A DNA stretch of 64,000 bases. It comes from Saccharopolyspora spinosa NRRL 18395 (GTDB lineage: Bacteria > Actinomycetota > Actinomycetes > Mycobacteriales > Pseudonocardiaceae). The stretch covers positions 1,207,140-1,271,139 of the forward strand of contig NZ_GL877879.1 of the NCBI RefSeq assembly GCF_000194155.1, written 5' to 3'. A program made the translations under genes and the position numbers. Below the pieces are notes generated by a model. The model worked only from the letters and a program-made list of their open reading frames with translations. It ran no database searches and was not told the origin of the DNA. Shown here one piece after another: positions 32,605 through 42,133 of the stretch (its first letter is position 1; every line of letters starts with the position of its first letter).

Positions 32605-35094
32605 TCAGGTGTTGCGGCGGGGATCCGCGCTGCGCGCTTGGCGCTCGTCTTCGGTGGTGGGTTGTGGTGTCGGTTGGTGGTGGGTGTTCTGGGCGATGCG
32701 GCGGATTTCGCGGGCACGTCCCGGAATCGGTGGTGGGAGTGGTTGGGTGAGGAGGGTGAAGGGTTCGGCTTCGGCGCCGTGCAGGACCAGTCGCGCTGCG
32801 GCGTGGTACACGTCCAGGTGCGCGAGGTCGTGGTCGGACAGCCGCGGTGTGGTGTGGCGGGCGAGTTCGCGGGCGTCTTCGGGGCTGGCGTTGAAGAAGA
32901 TCTTGCTGCGGGCGTTGGTGGAGATCCCTTCCTTCAGCTCCCGTGGGAGCTGGCCGAGGTGCTGGTGTGCCAGGGTCATGGCGAGCCGGAATCCGCGGGC
33001 TTCGGCGAGCATGTCCTCCATCGGGTAGGGCAGGTTGAGGAAGTTGTGGCACTCGTCGATGACCATGCCCGCGTCCCGGCGCTGGGCTTGCGGGATGGCG
33101 GCGCGGGCGGTGGTGGTCTGCCAGACGCGTGCCACCACCAGTGACCCGATCAGCCGGGTGGTTTCCTCGCCGAGCGTGCCTTTCGGGATCCGCAGCAAAC
33201 AGATCCCGCCGTCGAGGACTTGTGTCATGTCGATGGTGGAGGGTCCGGCGGCGATGGCGTCGCGCACGAACGGCCGCAGCAGGAACGCGCGGAGTTTGTT
33301 CATCAGCGGCGAGATGACCTGGCTGCGGGAGGCGTCGGTGAGGTCCTCGTACCAGGACCAGAATCCTTTGAGGACCGGGTCGGTGACGGCGGCGGTGACG
33401 CGGGCGCGGAAGGCGGGCTCGGCTAGGAGGGTGGGTAGGTCGGCGAGGGTGGCGGTGCCGTCCTGGGCGCGCAGGGTGAGGCACGCGGCGCGCATGACGT
33501 CGTCGGTGCGCGGGCCCCAGAACGCGGAGTAGACGCGGCGGAACACCGACACCAGGTTGTCGACGGTGAGGTCGGTTTCCCCGCCATCCAGGGGGTTCAG
33601 GCAGGGTGGGCGGGTGCGGGCGTCGGCGTCGAAAAGCACCACCCGGTCGGCAGCCGATCGCGGTAGGCGGGAGAGGACGTCGGTGACCAGATCGCCTTTA
33701 GGGTCGATCACCACAGTGCCGCGGCCGGCCTCGGCGTCGGCGAGGATCATGGAGGCCAGCAGGGTGGATTTCCCGGATCCGGTGGCGCCCAGAACATGCA
33801 GGTGGTGCCGGGCATCCGGCACGCGCAATGCCACCGGGCGGGGATGGCCGGTGTCGGTGACGCCCAGTGGCTTGGCCTGCGGGCCGGGGGCGGCCACGCC
33901 CGGTGGGGGCGCGATGGCTTTGGCTCCGGCCCGCTGAATGCCGGGAATGGCGTCGTCTGTGGGCAGGTGTGCCAGTACCGCGAGCTCCGGAACCGACAGC
34001 AGATCACCCCGCCGCAGGGATCGCTGGGTGAAGGCGGTGTCGGGGTGGCGGAGTCGGTGGCGGGTGTAGTGGTTGTGGCCGGTGTAGGAGGCGAACGAGG
34101 CGGCCACGGCGTGCGCCCGGCCCCGCGCTGCCGCTTTCGCCGTGTCGACCTCCGTGGTCGTCGCGGTGTGGGGAAGCAGGGTGGCGGCGGCGTAGCGGAT
34201 GACGGTCTCGTAGTGGCTGCCGCGTTGTTTGGTCACGATCGCGCGGTTGGCCGCGGAGTGTTCCAGCGACATCTGCGGATCATGACGGGCCACATCCCGG
34301 CTGTGGTCGCGATGGCGGGTAGCGCCGCCGGGGGTGATGAGGTCCAGGACCCGGCCGGCGACGTGGCTGCTGGTGTGGGTGTGCCGGGCGGCGCGGCGGG
34401 CTTGGGCGAGGCGGCGCCCGGTGACGGGGCGGGCGAGGATGTGCACGCAGGCGTGCTCCTCGCGGTCCAGGCCGACCGGTGCCCCGATCAACGCGCGGAT
34501 CGGGTCGGCGTCGAAGTCGGTCCGGATCGGCAGCGCGTCCGGGCGCGCGAGCCGGAGTTCTCCGCCGACGAGGACTCGCCGCTGTCCCGCTCCGGGCGCG
34601 GGCAGGGGTGGTTCGGCGGGGCTGGTGCGGGTGTGTGCGCCGGGCCAGGCCGCTTCCACCGCCCGCTCGACCAAGCCAGGGGGAATGACGCCGGGCACCC
34701 ACAGCCGGATCGCGACACCAGCCTGAGAGAACACGTACTCACACGCCAGGTGGGGTTGGCCGGTGAGAAGCCGTTTCCATCGTGGACGCAGCAGGCCAAC
34801 GAGGTGCGACCACAACGCCGCTCCACCCGCGGGGTCCACTGTGGGTGGTGCGAGGATCGTCACCATGCGGGCGTTCTCGATCAGGCGCCGACGGCAGCGA
34901 CCGCGCCACCACCAACGCCCGCCCACCACGCCGACGAGCCCGACGAGAAGACCAGGCACGGCGACAGGAACGGCGGCGCTCGCCACGTCACCGAGGTGCC
35001 CGAGGGCGAGCTGCAGGGCACCCCACGGGTCCCGTAAGTAGTCTTCGATCCATCCACCGGCCAGGCTGATCACTGCAGGCGGCAAGGCGGGCAT
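32605..35094 (-). CDS. VirD4/TraG-type coupling ATPase (type IV secretion)
   Basis: The 829-residue protein has an N-terminal membrane region (AVPVAVPGLLVGLVGVVGG), a long middle domain, and a VirD4/HerA-like motor with VLGATGSGKSTLLAS (Walker A, about 435), VVIDPKGDLV and MVIDECHNF (Walker B, about 676). A 'AMTLAHQHLGQLP' stretch follows. Coupling ATPases recruit the DNA substrate to the secretion channel. The C-terminus is polar and Gln/Pro-rich. It lies downstream of virB4 with a 49-base gap, in the same direction. Confidence 0.87.
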   Translation of the reverse strand: MPALPPAVISLAGGWIEDYLRDPWGALQLALGHLGDVASAAVPVAVPGLLVGLVGVVGGRWWWRGRCRRRLIENARMVTILAPPTVDPAGGAALWSHLVGLLRPRWKRLLTGQPHLACEYVFSQAGVAIRLWVPGVIPPGLVERAVEAAWPGAHTRTSPAEPPLPAPGAGQRRVLVGGELRLARPDALPIRTDFDADPIRALIGAPVGLDREEHACVHILARPVTGRRLAQARRAARHTHTSSHVAGRVLDLITPGGATRHRDHSRDVARHDPQMSLEHSAANRAIVTKQRGSHYETVIRYAAATLLPHTATTTEVDTAKAAARGRAHAVAASFASYTGHNHYTRHRLRHPDTAFTQRSLRRGDLLSVPELAVLAHLPTDDAIPGIQRAGAKAIAPPPGVAAPGPQAKPLGVTDTGHPRPVALRVPDARHHLHVLGATGSGKSTLLASMILADAEAGRGTVVIDPKGDLVTDVLSRLPRSAADRVVLFDADARTRPPCLNPLDGGETDLTVDNLVSVFRRVYSAFWGPRTDDVMRAACLTLRAQDGTATLADLPTLLAEPAFRARVTAAVTDPVLKGFWSWYEDLTDASRSQVISPLMNKLRAFLLRPFVRDAIAAGPSTIDMTQVLDGGICLLRIPKGTLGEETTRLIGSLVVARVWQTTTARAAIPQAQRRDAGMVIDECHNFLNLPYPMEDMLAEARGFRLAMTLAHQHLGQLPRELKEGISTNARSKIFFNASPEDARELARHTTPRLSDHDLAHLDVYHAAARLVLHGAEAEPFTLLTQPLPPPIPGRAREIRRIAQNTHHQPTPQPTTEDERQARSADPRRNT

Positions 35095-35143
35095 ACCGCA
35101 CCTCCTCGGGGTGACGTGTCCAGTTCATTCGGCACGCGGGTGG

Positions 35144-37033
35144 TCAGGTTGAGTGCGGGAGGCGGATGTCGCCCGCGCCAGTCCCGGATTCATCGCCGGC
35201 GAGGTGCGTTGTGGTCTGACCGAGCTCGACGTATCCGGAATCCATAGTGGATTCCTGGCGTGGGGTGTCGGCGAGTTCGGCGGGGTCGCTGGTGACGAGG
35301 GTGTGTTCGGTGGGTGAGGCGACGGTGTGGAAGGCCACGCGCTGAGTGCCAGCGGCCAGCAGACCTTGACCTTGCTCGGCGGAAAGCAGGAATTGGCGTT
35401 CGCCGGCGGAAAGATCGAAAGTGCGGGTGATCTCCTCGATCGCTTGCGGGGCCTGCCGCAGCAGGATCTGGGTGGCGGCGTTGGCGATGACGGCTTTGCC
35501 GAGATCGCTGCCGAGCACGTCGGCGGTGTCCTGGGTCGCCACGGTCAACCCGGCCCAGTGTTTGCGGGACGCCTTGGCCATGCGGAACAAGAACTCCGCG
35601 CCCGCGGGTTGGCGCATGAGCAGCCAGGCCTCGTCGACGACGACCAGCCGTGGCCGGCGGAGCACGGGGTGGGTGACCTTCCGCCACACCGCGTCCAGGG
35701 TGAGCAGGGTGCCGATGGGTTTGAGTTCCTCAGGCAGATCCCGCAGCGAGAACACCACGAGGTGCCCGTCGGGGCGGGTCGTGGTGGGCCCGTTGAACAG
35801 GTCCTGGAACGCGCCGTCGACATAGGGGTGCAGCCGCGCGGCGAGGTCGGCGGCGACGGTGTGGCCGGTGGCGGTGAGGGTGTCGCGTAGATCGCGGAGG
35901 GTAGGGGCGGGGCGGGTCCAGGTGCGGGCATCCGGGGTGATTCCGGCCTGGCGGTAGGTGGCTGTGATCGTCTCATCCAGCACTGCCCGCTCCCCCGCCG
36001 TCAGTGGTGCGTCGAGGAGGACGCTGATCACGGTCTGCAGGAACAGGCTTGCGCGCACGAGTGCGTCTTTCGGCGCGGTGCGCGTGCCGTCGGCACCGGT
36101 GGTGATGGGCAGGTCGAAGGGGTTGAGGCGGACACCGTCGGCACCGAGGTGGAGGTAGGTGCCGCCGACAGCGTCGGCCAGGCGCCGGTATTCGTCTTCG
36201 GGGTCGATGACGGCGACCTCGATCCCGCGATAGAGCGAGCGCAGCGTCTCCAGTTTGACGAGGTAGCTCTTCCCGGCGCCGCTGCGGCCGAGGATCACGC
36301 TGTTGTGGTTGTCGGCGGCGAAGCGATCCCAGTGCACGAGTCCTTGGCTGCCCACGTTGAACCCGTAGAGCACCCCCGCCGGCGCCGACACCGATGTCGG
36401 ATCGGCCGGGGGAAGGTCGGCGCTGGTGAAAGGGAATGCCGCGGCCAGCGCGCTGGTGTCGAAGGTGCGACGCATACCGAGCAGGTCCAGTCCCATGGGG
36501 AGGGTGGATACCCAGCCCTGCAGGCTGCGGTAGGTGGCGGGTGCGGCGTCCAGCAACAGCGAGGCCGCCAACGCGCGGACCGCGGCAACCTCATCAGCCA
36601 ACGCCTCCTGTGTGCTGGCGTGGATCGTGAGGTAGAGGCCGAGGCGGAACAGCTTCCCTTCGCCGCGGGCGATCCGGGCGGAGAGCTCGTAGGCGTCCTC
36701 GGTGGCCGCGTCCACCTGCGGGTCCGCGAGGCGGCCGTGCTCGGCGGTATGCCGGCGACCGGATTCCAGTTTCGCCAACTGGTTTCGCAGGCGTGTCGCG
36801 GCGGTCGTGGGGTCGATCGGTTCGACGTGCAGCGACACATCCAGCCGGCCGGGGTAGGTCAGCAGGGGCTGCAGCCACCCCGGGTGGACTTCGCGGGGAT
36901 ACCCGGTGACGGCGAAGGACGCGGCCCAGTCCCCGCCGACCTCCACATGCCGAGCCCCGATACTCAGCGCCTCCGGCGCGAACACCGCCGAACTCGCTTC
37001 CTGCCCAGCACGCTGCTGTGCGTGGGCCCTCAT
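35144..37033 (-). CDS. virB4: VirB4-type secretion ATPase
   Basis: The 629-residue VirB4/TraC-like ATPase has an N-terminal domain (GDWAASFAVTGYPREVHPGW), then VILGRSGAGKSYLVKLE (Walker A, about 248), AVIDPEDEYRRL, and LVVVDEAWLLMRQP (Walker B, about 461), closing with TVATQDTADVL. It powers channel and pilus assembly. The ATG at 37033 overlaps the preceding stop (ATGA), so it is preferred to the GTG-like upstream starts. Confidence 0.92.
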   Translation of the reverse strand: MRAHAQQRAGQEASSAVFAPEALSIGARHVEVGGDWAASFAVTGYPREVHPGWLQPLLTYPGRLDVSLHVEPIDPTTAATRLRNQLAKLESGRRHTAEHGRLADPQVDAATEDAYELSARIARGEGKLFRLGLYLTIHASTQEALADEVAAVRALAASLLLDAAPATYRSLQGWVSTLPMGLDLLGMRRTFDTSALAAAFPFTSADLPPADPTSVSAPAGVLYGFNVGSQGLVHWDRFAADNHNSVILGRSGAGKSYLVKLETLRSLYRGIEVAVIDPEDEYRRLADAVGGTYLHLGADGVRLNPFDLPITTGADGTRTAPKDALVRASLFLQTVISVLLDAPLTAGERAVLDETITATYRQAGITPDARTWTRPAPTLRDLRDTLTATGHTVAADLAARLHPYVDGAFQDLFNGPTTTRPDGHLVVFSLRDLPEELKPIGTLLTLDAVWRKVTHPVLRRPRLVVVDEAWLLMRQPAGAEFLFRMAKASRKHWAGLTVATQDTADVLGSDLGKAVIANAATQILLRQAPQAIEEITRTFDLSAGERQFLLSAEQGQGLLAAGTQRVAFHTVASPTEHTLVTSDPAELADTPRQESTMDSGYVELGQTTTHLAGDESGTGAGDIRLPHST

Positions 37034-38124
37034 GCCGCTCGCCCCCACTCGTCCTCGCCGGCGATGTCATGGGTATGCGGCGATGCCTCGGGCTGGGTGG
37101 TGATGATGTCCTCCGCGCCGGCCACACCCGTGAAGGCCGGCAGGACGCGGTCGGGGTTGCAGGCGGCGGCCAGCACACCGGTGGTCTGCCCCGCATCCAG
37201 GGCAGTCACCACGATCCCGGCAGGCGCCAGGAGATCCGTGGCTTCGTCCAGCCGTCGCACCAGGCGCGCTTCGGCGGCCCGCCGCGCCGCGTCCCCGGCG
37301 GGGACGCTCCTGGCGGTGCGCTCGTGGCGCCGCCAGGTGAGAAAAGGCGGTTTCGTGGTGGCGTGTTCCAGGGGTTCACGCAGGACGAGCAGGACCTGGC
37401 GGCGGAGGAGGTCGGTGTGCCCGGCGAGATAGCTGAGGTAGCCGGCGTGTTCGACCGCGGCGGCTTCCAACGCGGGGTGCGGCAATCCCCCGGCACGATC
37501 CCGGAGTTCGGCGATCTGCGTGGTCAGGTCGAGACGTTCGGCGCGGATGAGGACCTGGATCGGGGCGGTCAGGGAATGCAGATAACGCCCGAAACCGGCC
37601 ACCAGACCAGCCTGTTCGGCCGGGGTGCGCAGCGCGAAGTTGACCGTCGAGGCCACCGCCACGACCGCCAGCCCGTCCCAACCGAGATCCACCACACCGG
37701 CCTCGGCAGCAGACGCGCAACGCACGCCTGTCGCGGGCAACTCCACCGCCCCGAGCCGGGACGCGTCCAGCTTCGGGCGGGAGGCGTGGTGCGCGCGGGC
37801 GGTCAGCCAGTCCGGGGCAGGCTGCACCCCGTCCGGGGCGGTGACGCGTCGCGCGGGGGTCATGCGTTGGCGGAGGGCGGCCACGGCGAGCCGGTCCAGC
37901 GACACTCCGTCGCGCTGCCCCAGTACCAGCGCCACGACGAGCGCGGCGATCGGCAGCGCCAGCACCACAAAGACCGGCAGCGGCACGACAGTCCGCGTCG
38001 CCAGCCAGCCGAGATACAGCGCCGCGCCGGTGACGGCGAGGATGGCCAGCTGCCGTGCGGTCAGGTTCGCCAGGATGCGGTCTTCACGGTCCACATCAGA
38101 CGGAATACGGATGGGCTCGGTCAT
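37030..38124 (-). CDS. PrgI-like (VirB3-position) membrane protein, SCO6880 type
   Basis: The 364-residue protein begins IRIPSDVDREDRILANLTAR, then has two membrane helices (LAILAVTGAALYLGW; VFVVLALPIAALVVALVLG). This is the PrgI/SCO6880-type N-terminus that takes the VirB3 place in Gram-positive T4SS. The remaining 280 residues are cytoplasmic and resemble the N-terminal domain of VirB4 partners (VDLGWDGLAVVAVASTVNFA). It overlaps its neighbours on both sides by four bases. Confidence 0.82.
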   Translation of the reverse strand: MTEPIRIPSDVDREDRILANLTARQLAILAVTGAALYLGWLATRTVVPLPVFVVLALPIAALVVALVLGQRDGVSLDRLAVAALRQRMTPARRVTAPDGVQPAPDWLTARAHHASRPKLDASRLGAVELPATGVRCASAAEAGVVDLGWDGLAVVAVASTVNFALRTPAEQAGLVAGFGRYLHSLTAPIQVLIRAERLDLTTQIAELRDRAGGLPHPALEAAAVEHAGYLSYLAGHTDLLRRQVLLVLREPLEHATTKPPFLTWRRHERTARSVPAGDAARRAAEARLVRRLDEATDLLAPAGIVVTALDAGQTTGVLAAACNPDRVLPAFTGVAGAEDIITTQPEASPHTHDIAGEDEWGRAA

Positions 38125-39167
38125 GTGGGATCACCTTCCGCCGGTGTCGATGGTGCAGCGGGTAGGTCCAGAGGGAGTTCGGGCTGGCTCGGGTCCGCTC
38201 CAGCAGGGCTCGCGCCGGTGGTGGTCGGCCGAGGGCGGCTGCGGGCTGGGCGCGGCAGATCCAGCGGCAGGGCGTATTGGCCGTGCTTGTCGGGGCGAAT
38301 GCCCTTGTATGCCGAGGGGGCGGCGGGTTTCGGGGGAACGCGGCGCGGTCGGCGGGCGCGTGCGTGCGGGTGCACCTCTCCGTTGGGGGTGAGCAACGGG
38401 CGCTGCCCCGGCACCCGCACCGGCCCGGGGTCCGGCTGGGCAGTAGGCGGAGGTGGTGGTGTGGGGACGGACTGGGTGGTGAACGGTCCCACCAGTGGCA
38501 GCGGGTACTGGCCGCCCGGCGGGATCCGGGTGGGTATCGCACCGGGGTTGCCCGGTTTCGGCGGCAAGGCCTGCGGTCGCGGTCGCCCCGAGCGGGTGAA
38601 CAGCGGCAGCTGCCCCGCGCCCGCTGGAGGGCCGGCCTCGGAGCTGGGTGGGGTGTCGGGGGTGGTGCGGTCGGGATCGTGGCGGGCGTGGATCGGCAGC
38701 ATGTGCTGCTCACCCGGGCGCGGATTCAGGCGCATCGCGGACGGCCCCAAATCCGGTGGCAGCGCCGAACGCACCGGTTTGCCATCCACGGAGAACAAGG
38801 CCCCTTGCCGTCCCACTGCATTCCGCGGCGAGCGTGCCGCCGGGGCGGGTTTCGTGCGGTTGTGGAATGGCCGCCGCAAGCGGCCCCGCGCGAGTCCGGG
38901 CAGCGGCAACACATACTGGCCGTCCGCGCCGGCACGGGAGTTCTCATAAGGATCCGCCGCACTGGCCGATGTCGCGCCACGAGAACGCTGGCGTGAGGCC
39001 ATGCTCGCCATGCCGCCCCGGATCAGACCGAAGGTTTTGTAGGCAAGGAATCCTTTGATCAGCGATCCGACGCGGGACCGGCCGCCGCCGCGAACAGAAC
39101 TCAGGACCCAGAATGGTATTTTGATCAGGATGTAGCACATCGCGATAGCGACGAGAAAACTCGACAT
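38121..39167 (-). CDS. T4SS-associated protein with proline-rich GQ-x-LPL/LF repeats
   Basis: The 348-residue protein has one membrane-spanning N-terminal helix (FLVAIAMCYILIKIPFWVL), a basic segment, and about 280 residues of low-complexity Pro/Arg-rich sequence. Short repeats alternate: GQYVLPLPG, RQGALFSVDG, GEQHMLPI, GQLPLFTRSG, GQYPLPL, GQRPLLTPNG, GQYALPLDL, QPELPLDL. AAAGGGTGG precedes the ATG at 39167. The repeats look like short linear binding motifs on a disordered tail. Its place between virB6-like and prgI-like genes makes it part of the secretion machine, but the family is not known to me. Confidence 0.65.
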   Translation of the reverse strand: MSSFLVAIAMCYILIKIPFWVLSSVRGGGRSRVGSLIKGFLAYKTFGLIRGGMASMASRQRSRGATSASAADPYENSRAGADGQYVLPLPGLARGRLRRPFHNRTKPAPAARSPRNAVGRQGALFSVDGKPVRSALPPDLGPSAMRLNPRPGEQHMLPIHARHDPDRTTPDTPPSSEAGPPAGAGQLPLFTRSGRPRPQALPPKPGNPGAIPTRIPPGGQYPLPLVGPFTTQSVPTPPPPPTAQPDPGPVRVPGQRPLLTPNGEVHPHARARRPRRVPPKPAAPSAYKGIRPDKHGQYALPLDLPRPARSRPRPTTTGASPAGADPSQPELPLDLPAAPSTPAEGDPT

Positions 39168-39195
39168 GCTCAACCACCCTTTTCTCGAAGGGGTG

Positions 39196-40176
39196 TCAGA
39201 ACAGTGTGACTCCGCCAGGGAGATAGAAGATCTTGATGGTGGCGATAAACGCCAGCGACTGGCAGACCTGAATGGCTAGCAGCCCACCGTAGGCTTTCCA
39301 CCACCAGAACGCGATCGATTCGACCGGCGCCAACCCATGACACATCAACGCCAACGGCGCACCCACAAGAAGCAGGACAGTCAGCGCGACCCGGACAACA
39401 TAGGTCAGCAACACCACGATGATCATGACCGCCAGCACCAATACCGTGAAAACGGCATACAAATCGCTGTACTGCGCGTCTTCAATCGGCAGGTTTCCCC
39501 GCAGCGTGTCGGTGAAAGCTTGCGCGGTCTGATCGATCCCTGCCTGATCACCACCGAGCACCGCCACCGAGAGGGCGTTGGCGAGTTCGATTCCTTTCCC
39601 GCCGAAAAACAGCGACAAGTTGGCGGCGGTGAATCCCACCACCAGCCGAGGCAGCGTTTCCTTCAGCGAGCTACGGGTCTGCACCGACTGATACGCCATC
39701 ACCACCAGCCCGGCGATCATCACCACCAGCACCGAGCAGGCAATCATGATGCGCTGCGAACTGCCCCAGACCTGCCCGACGACCGGAATCTCATCCAGCC
39801 GGGGCGTGACCAACAGCGAAGTGCCAAGCCAATCCAGCACGCCATTGAGCGCGGAGGTGGCCAGATCGGAGAAGAAATCCCAGAACCAGTCCGTCAGAAA
39901 ATGCTGCAGCCACCCACCGTGATCCTCACCCTCCCCCGCCCCCGGAATCGCAGGCGCGGTCGGCGCCACGGGAATGCAGTACTCCCCCTCACACGGTGGC
40001 GTCTCCGGGGCCGGCGGCGGGGGTGATTCCGTCGGTGGCGCGGTAGAGCCAGGACTCGGGGATTGGTCGAGGGACGGCTGTGCCTGTGCGGTGATGGGCC
40101 TGCCGATCAGCGCACACCACACCACCGCATTCACGACAGCGATGCCTCGCCAGGCGGCTGGGGGCGGGATCGACAC
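39196..40176 (-). CDS. VirB6/TrbL-like polytopic membrane protein
   Basis: The 326-residue protein has a signal-like N-terminus, a Pro-rich exported segment with two Cys (CEGEYC), an amphipathic part (LQHFLTDWFWDFFSDLATSA) and five or more membrane helices (IMIACSVLVVMIAGLVVMAY; LYAVFTVLVLAVMIIVVLLT; VALTVLLLVGAPLALMCHGL). The last motif, 'GAPLALMCHGLAP...WW', matches the channel-forming proteins of Gram-positive T4SS. The start is the GTG at 40176. Confidence 0.78.
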   Translation of the reverse strand: MSIPPPAAWRGIAVVNAVVWCALIGRPITAQAQPSLDQSPSPGSTAPPTESPPPPAPETPPCEGEYCIPVAPTAPAIPGAGEGEDHGGWLQHFLTDWFWDFFSDLATSALNGVLDWLGTSLLVTPRLDEIPVVGQVWGSSQRIMIACSVLVVMIAGLVVMAYQSVQTRSSLKETLPRLVVGFTAANLSLFFGGKGIELANALSVAVLGGDQAGIDQTAQAFTDTLRGNLPIEDAQYSDLYAVFTVLVLAVMIIVVLLTYVVRVALTVLLLVGAPLALMCHGLAPVESIAFWWWKAYGGLLAIQVCQSLAFIATIKIFYLPGGVTLF

Positions 40177-40182
40177 CGTCGA

Positions 40183-40608
40183 TCACATCCCCAGAATCCC
40201 GCGCAGGATCTCCACGACCACCGGCGCCAACGCGGTGAGCCCGAAGCCGATGCCGGCGCTTTTGAACGCCTGCTTGGCCTTTTCCACCTCGCCCGGGTTG
40301 CCGCCGGCCATCAGGTAGCGCAGCCCGCCGACGGTCAGGAACACCGTCGCCACCAACGCAAGAATCCCCATGATCCAGTTCCGGGCGTTGGTCAGCACCA
40401 CCTCCAAAGTGGGCGCCAAAGCGAGCACGTGTGTGGTCTCGGCCTGCGCCGCCGACCCGGTCAGCAGCAGCACGACGGCCACGATTTCGCCGACCAGCAG
40501 CCACCGGTACGTCAATGACCGGTGGGCACGCCGACGGGGATCTCGGGGTGCTGAAGCGGGTGGGTAAGGCCGGAACTGGCAGGAGCGTGAAGGGGTGGTC
40601 AGGCGCAT
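40183..40608 (-). CDS. Small two-helix membrane protein, VirB2/TrbC-like
   Basis: The 141-residue protein starts from the ATG at 40608 (GGAGG seven bases before). It has a basic N-region, a signal-like helix (WLLVGEIVAVVLLLTGSAAQ) and two further hydrophobic helices separated by a short loop (ILALVATVFLTVGGLRYLMA / GGNPGEVEKAKQAF / GIGFGLTALAPVVVEILRG). That is the fold of VirB2-type conjugative pilins. It sits just above the VirB6-like gene. Confidence 0.7.
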   Translation of the reverse strand: MRLTTPSRSCQFRPYPPASAPRDPRRRAHRSLTYRWLLVGEIVAVVLLLTGSAAQAETTHVLALAPTLEVVLTNARNWIMGILALVATVFLTVGGLRYLMAGGNPGEVEKAKQAFKSAGIGFGLTALAPVVVEILRGILGM

Positions 40609-41606
40609 CGGGGAGCCTCCTGCGTCGAAGGAGCCGGCGACGAGATCGCGGAGGACGTGGCTGGGTGTCCCCCGCATCCCTGAACTCCGCTGTCACTGCC
40701 CCGCCGGGACATTCGTGCCCGGGATTTCTGCGCGGACCCACCACCGCGATGTGTTACGGCTGCGGGCAGCTCAGTGGTGGTGCGTGCGGCGGCGGTGACG
40801 GCCAGGGTGTCCGCGACCTGAACGGCGACGTCCCCGCCGGCATCCCGCGCGCCGTCGGCGTTCTCCGCGCAGAGGAAAGCCAGGAGTCGCAGCTCGGCAC
40901 GTCGTCGGGTCTTCTTGATGGCCTCGTAGGTGGCCCCGCGCCGCTGGGCGGCCTCTGCGAGCGGGAGGCCTTCCAACCGAGTGGAGCCGATCAGCTCCGC
41001 TTCCTCCGCGGTGAGCACAGCGTCGGCGACCGCCCGGGCGAGCACGAAGTCCGGATGCCCCCACGGCTGGCTCGGCGGCGCCGACCGGAAACCGCTCCCC
41101 GACGGAACCGGGGCATCCAATGCCTCACGAACAGTGGCGTGCCCGGCTCGATAGGCCGCCCACCGCAGCCGCAACATGATCCGCGGCCGACGCAGATCAA
41201 TACGAGGGAGCTCGGCGAGGAACCCGGCGAGGACGGCGGCGTGAATGTCGGCGGTATCGCCGGCGAACCGGGCCGACAGGCGCGCGGCGATCCGGGTCAA
41301 CCCGGGCAGCGCCACACCCACGCAGCCGACCGTCCACGTCGCACCCTCGGTGCGTGAACGCAGCACCAGATGCGCCCACACCGCATCCCGCGTGGCCTGC
41401 CCGCACCGACGGCGCAGCAACAGATCCCGCACCTCGTTCAACGGCACCACACGATCCGGCAACCCGACGAACAAGCGCCCGTCCACACACACCGGATGCG
41501 GCCCTGTCACCAACCACGAAAACGCCGCCCGAGCCGTATCCAGCGGCATCCCACCACGCCCAGCACCCGACGCCGTGAATCCCGGAAAATCCTTATCACT
41601 GACCAT
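40599..41606 (-). CDS. Sigma-region-4-like regulatory protein of the transfer operon
   Basis: The 335-residue protein starts from the ATG at 41606, with AAGGAG nine bases before. The centre has helical sequence with IDLRRPRIMLRLRWAAYRAG, then FVLARAVADAVLTAEEAELI and a sigma-70 region-4-like HTH: LPLAEAAQRRGATYEAIKKT. Region 2 of a sigma factor is not evident, so it may be a DNA-binding regulator and not a full sigma factor. The C-terminus is Ser/Ala-rich. It overlaps the pilin-like gene by ten bases and heads the minus-strand transfer block. Confidence 0.65.
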   Translation of the reverse strand: MVSDKDFPGFTASGAGRGGMPLDTARAAFSWLVTGPHPVCVDGRLFVGLPDRVVPLNEVRDLLLRRRCGQATRDAVWAHLVLRSRTEGATWTVGCVGVALPGLTRIAARLSARFAGDTADIHAAVLAGFLAELPRIDLRRPRIMLRLRWAAYRAGHATVREALDAPVPSGSGFRSAPPSQPWGHPDFVLARAVADAVLTAEEAELIGSTRLEGLPLAEAAQRRGATYEAIKKTRRRAELRLLAFLCAENADGARDAGGDVAVQVADTLAVTAAARTTTELPAAVTHRGGGSAQKSRARMSRRGSDSGVQGCGGHPATSSAISSPAPSTQEAPRCA

Positions 41607-41659
41607 TTCGCGACTCCTTACAACGAGCCGATACAACGACCCGGCAAGGACGCCACACC

Positions 41660-41867
41660 CGGTACTACCGAATTTCTACGACACTGCTACCCAACACCGC
41701 GGCGCACTACTACCGCCGATCTTCATCGGCTCCTTGCCGCGAATTCCGTGAGTCTTACACCAACACGAAGTTGATCACTGTGCGCAGGGCCAGCTTGATC
41801 GCGAGATCGCGCCGGTAGTAGCCGATACGCTGGGCCAACACCCTGCGGTAGTAGCCGTGTAGTAGCG
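41660..41867. repeat. CGGTAGTAG repeat cluster (iteron-like)
   Basis: Two identical 12-mers CGGTAGTAGCCG (41813-41824 and 41846-41857) are 33 bp apart, three helical turns. A third partial copy, TGTAGTAGCG, follows at 41858. An inverted copy, CTACTACCG, is at 41707-41715 and the odd palindrome CGGTACTACCG at 41660-41670. They lie in the 530-base gap upstream of the transfer operon and of the methyltransferase genes. A regulator-binding array, oriT or replication site are all possible. Confidence 0.6.
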
Positions 41868-42133
41868 CCAGCACGCTTCCACAAGGACGGAATCTCGCGA
41901 AAGTTTCAGCGTTCCCCAGGAATCGTGCTCGCGCCCAGGAACCGACGTCGCAGTCTCTCACACACACCCCATGCGTCGGCGTCGTGCATGTTCAGCACAG
42001 GAGCTACCTGTGAATTTCCGGAAAGAGATGCCGCTCGATGTCGATCTTTCTGTAAAAACTCCGGGCGCGTGCTGTCCCTATCCGGGGCGTAGGACGGAGT
42101 TCAGGAATGTCACCAGCATCGTGGAGGCATTCC

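Noticed and set aside
36149-37432. Long plus-strand frame opposite virB4 and prgI
   Set aside because: Shadow of high-GC coding DNA; the minus-strand frames have complete motifs.
40599-41606. Full sigma-70 factor
   Set aside because: Only a region-4-like HTH is visible; no region 2 motif, so I call it a regulator.
41755-41967. Minus-strand frame containing GYYRRVLAQRIGYYRR
   Set aside because: The repeated YYRR comes from the TAGTAG DNA repeats read in one frame; no ribosome binding site.
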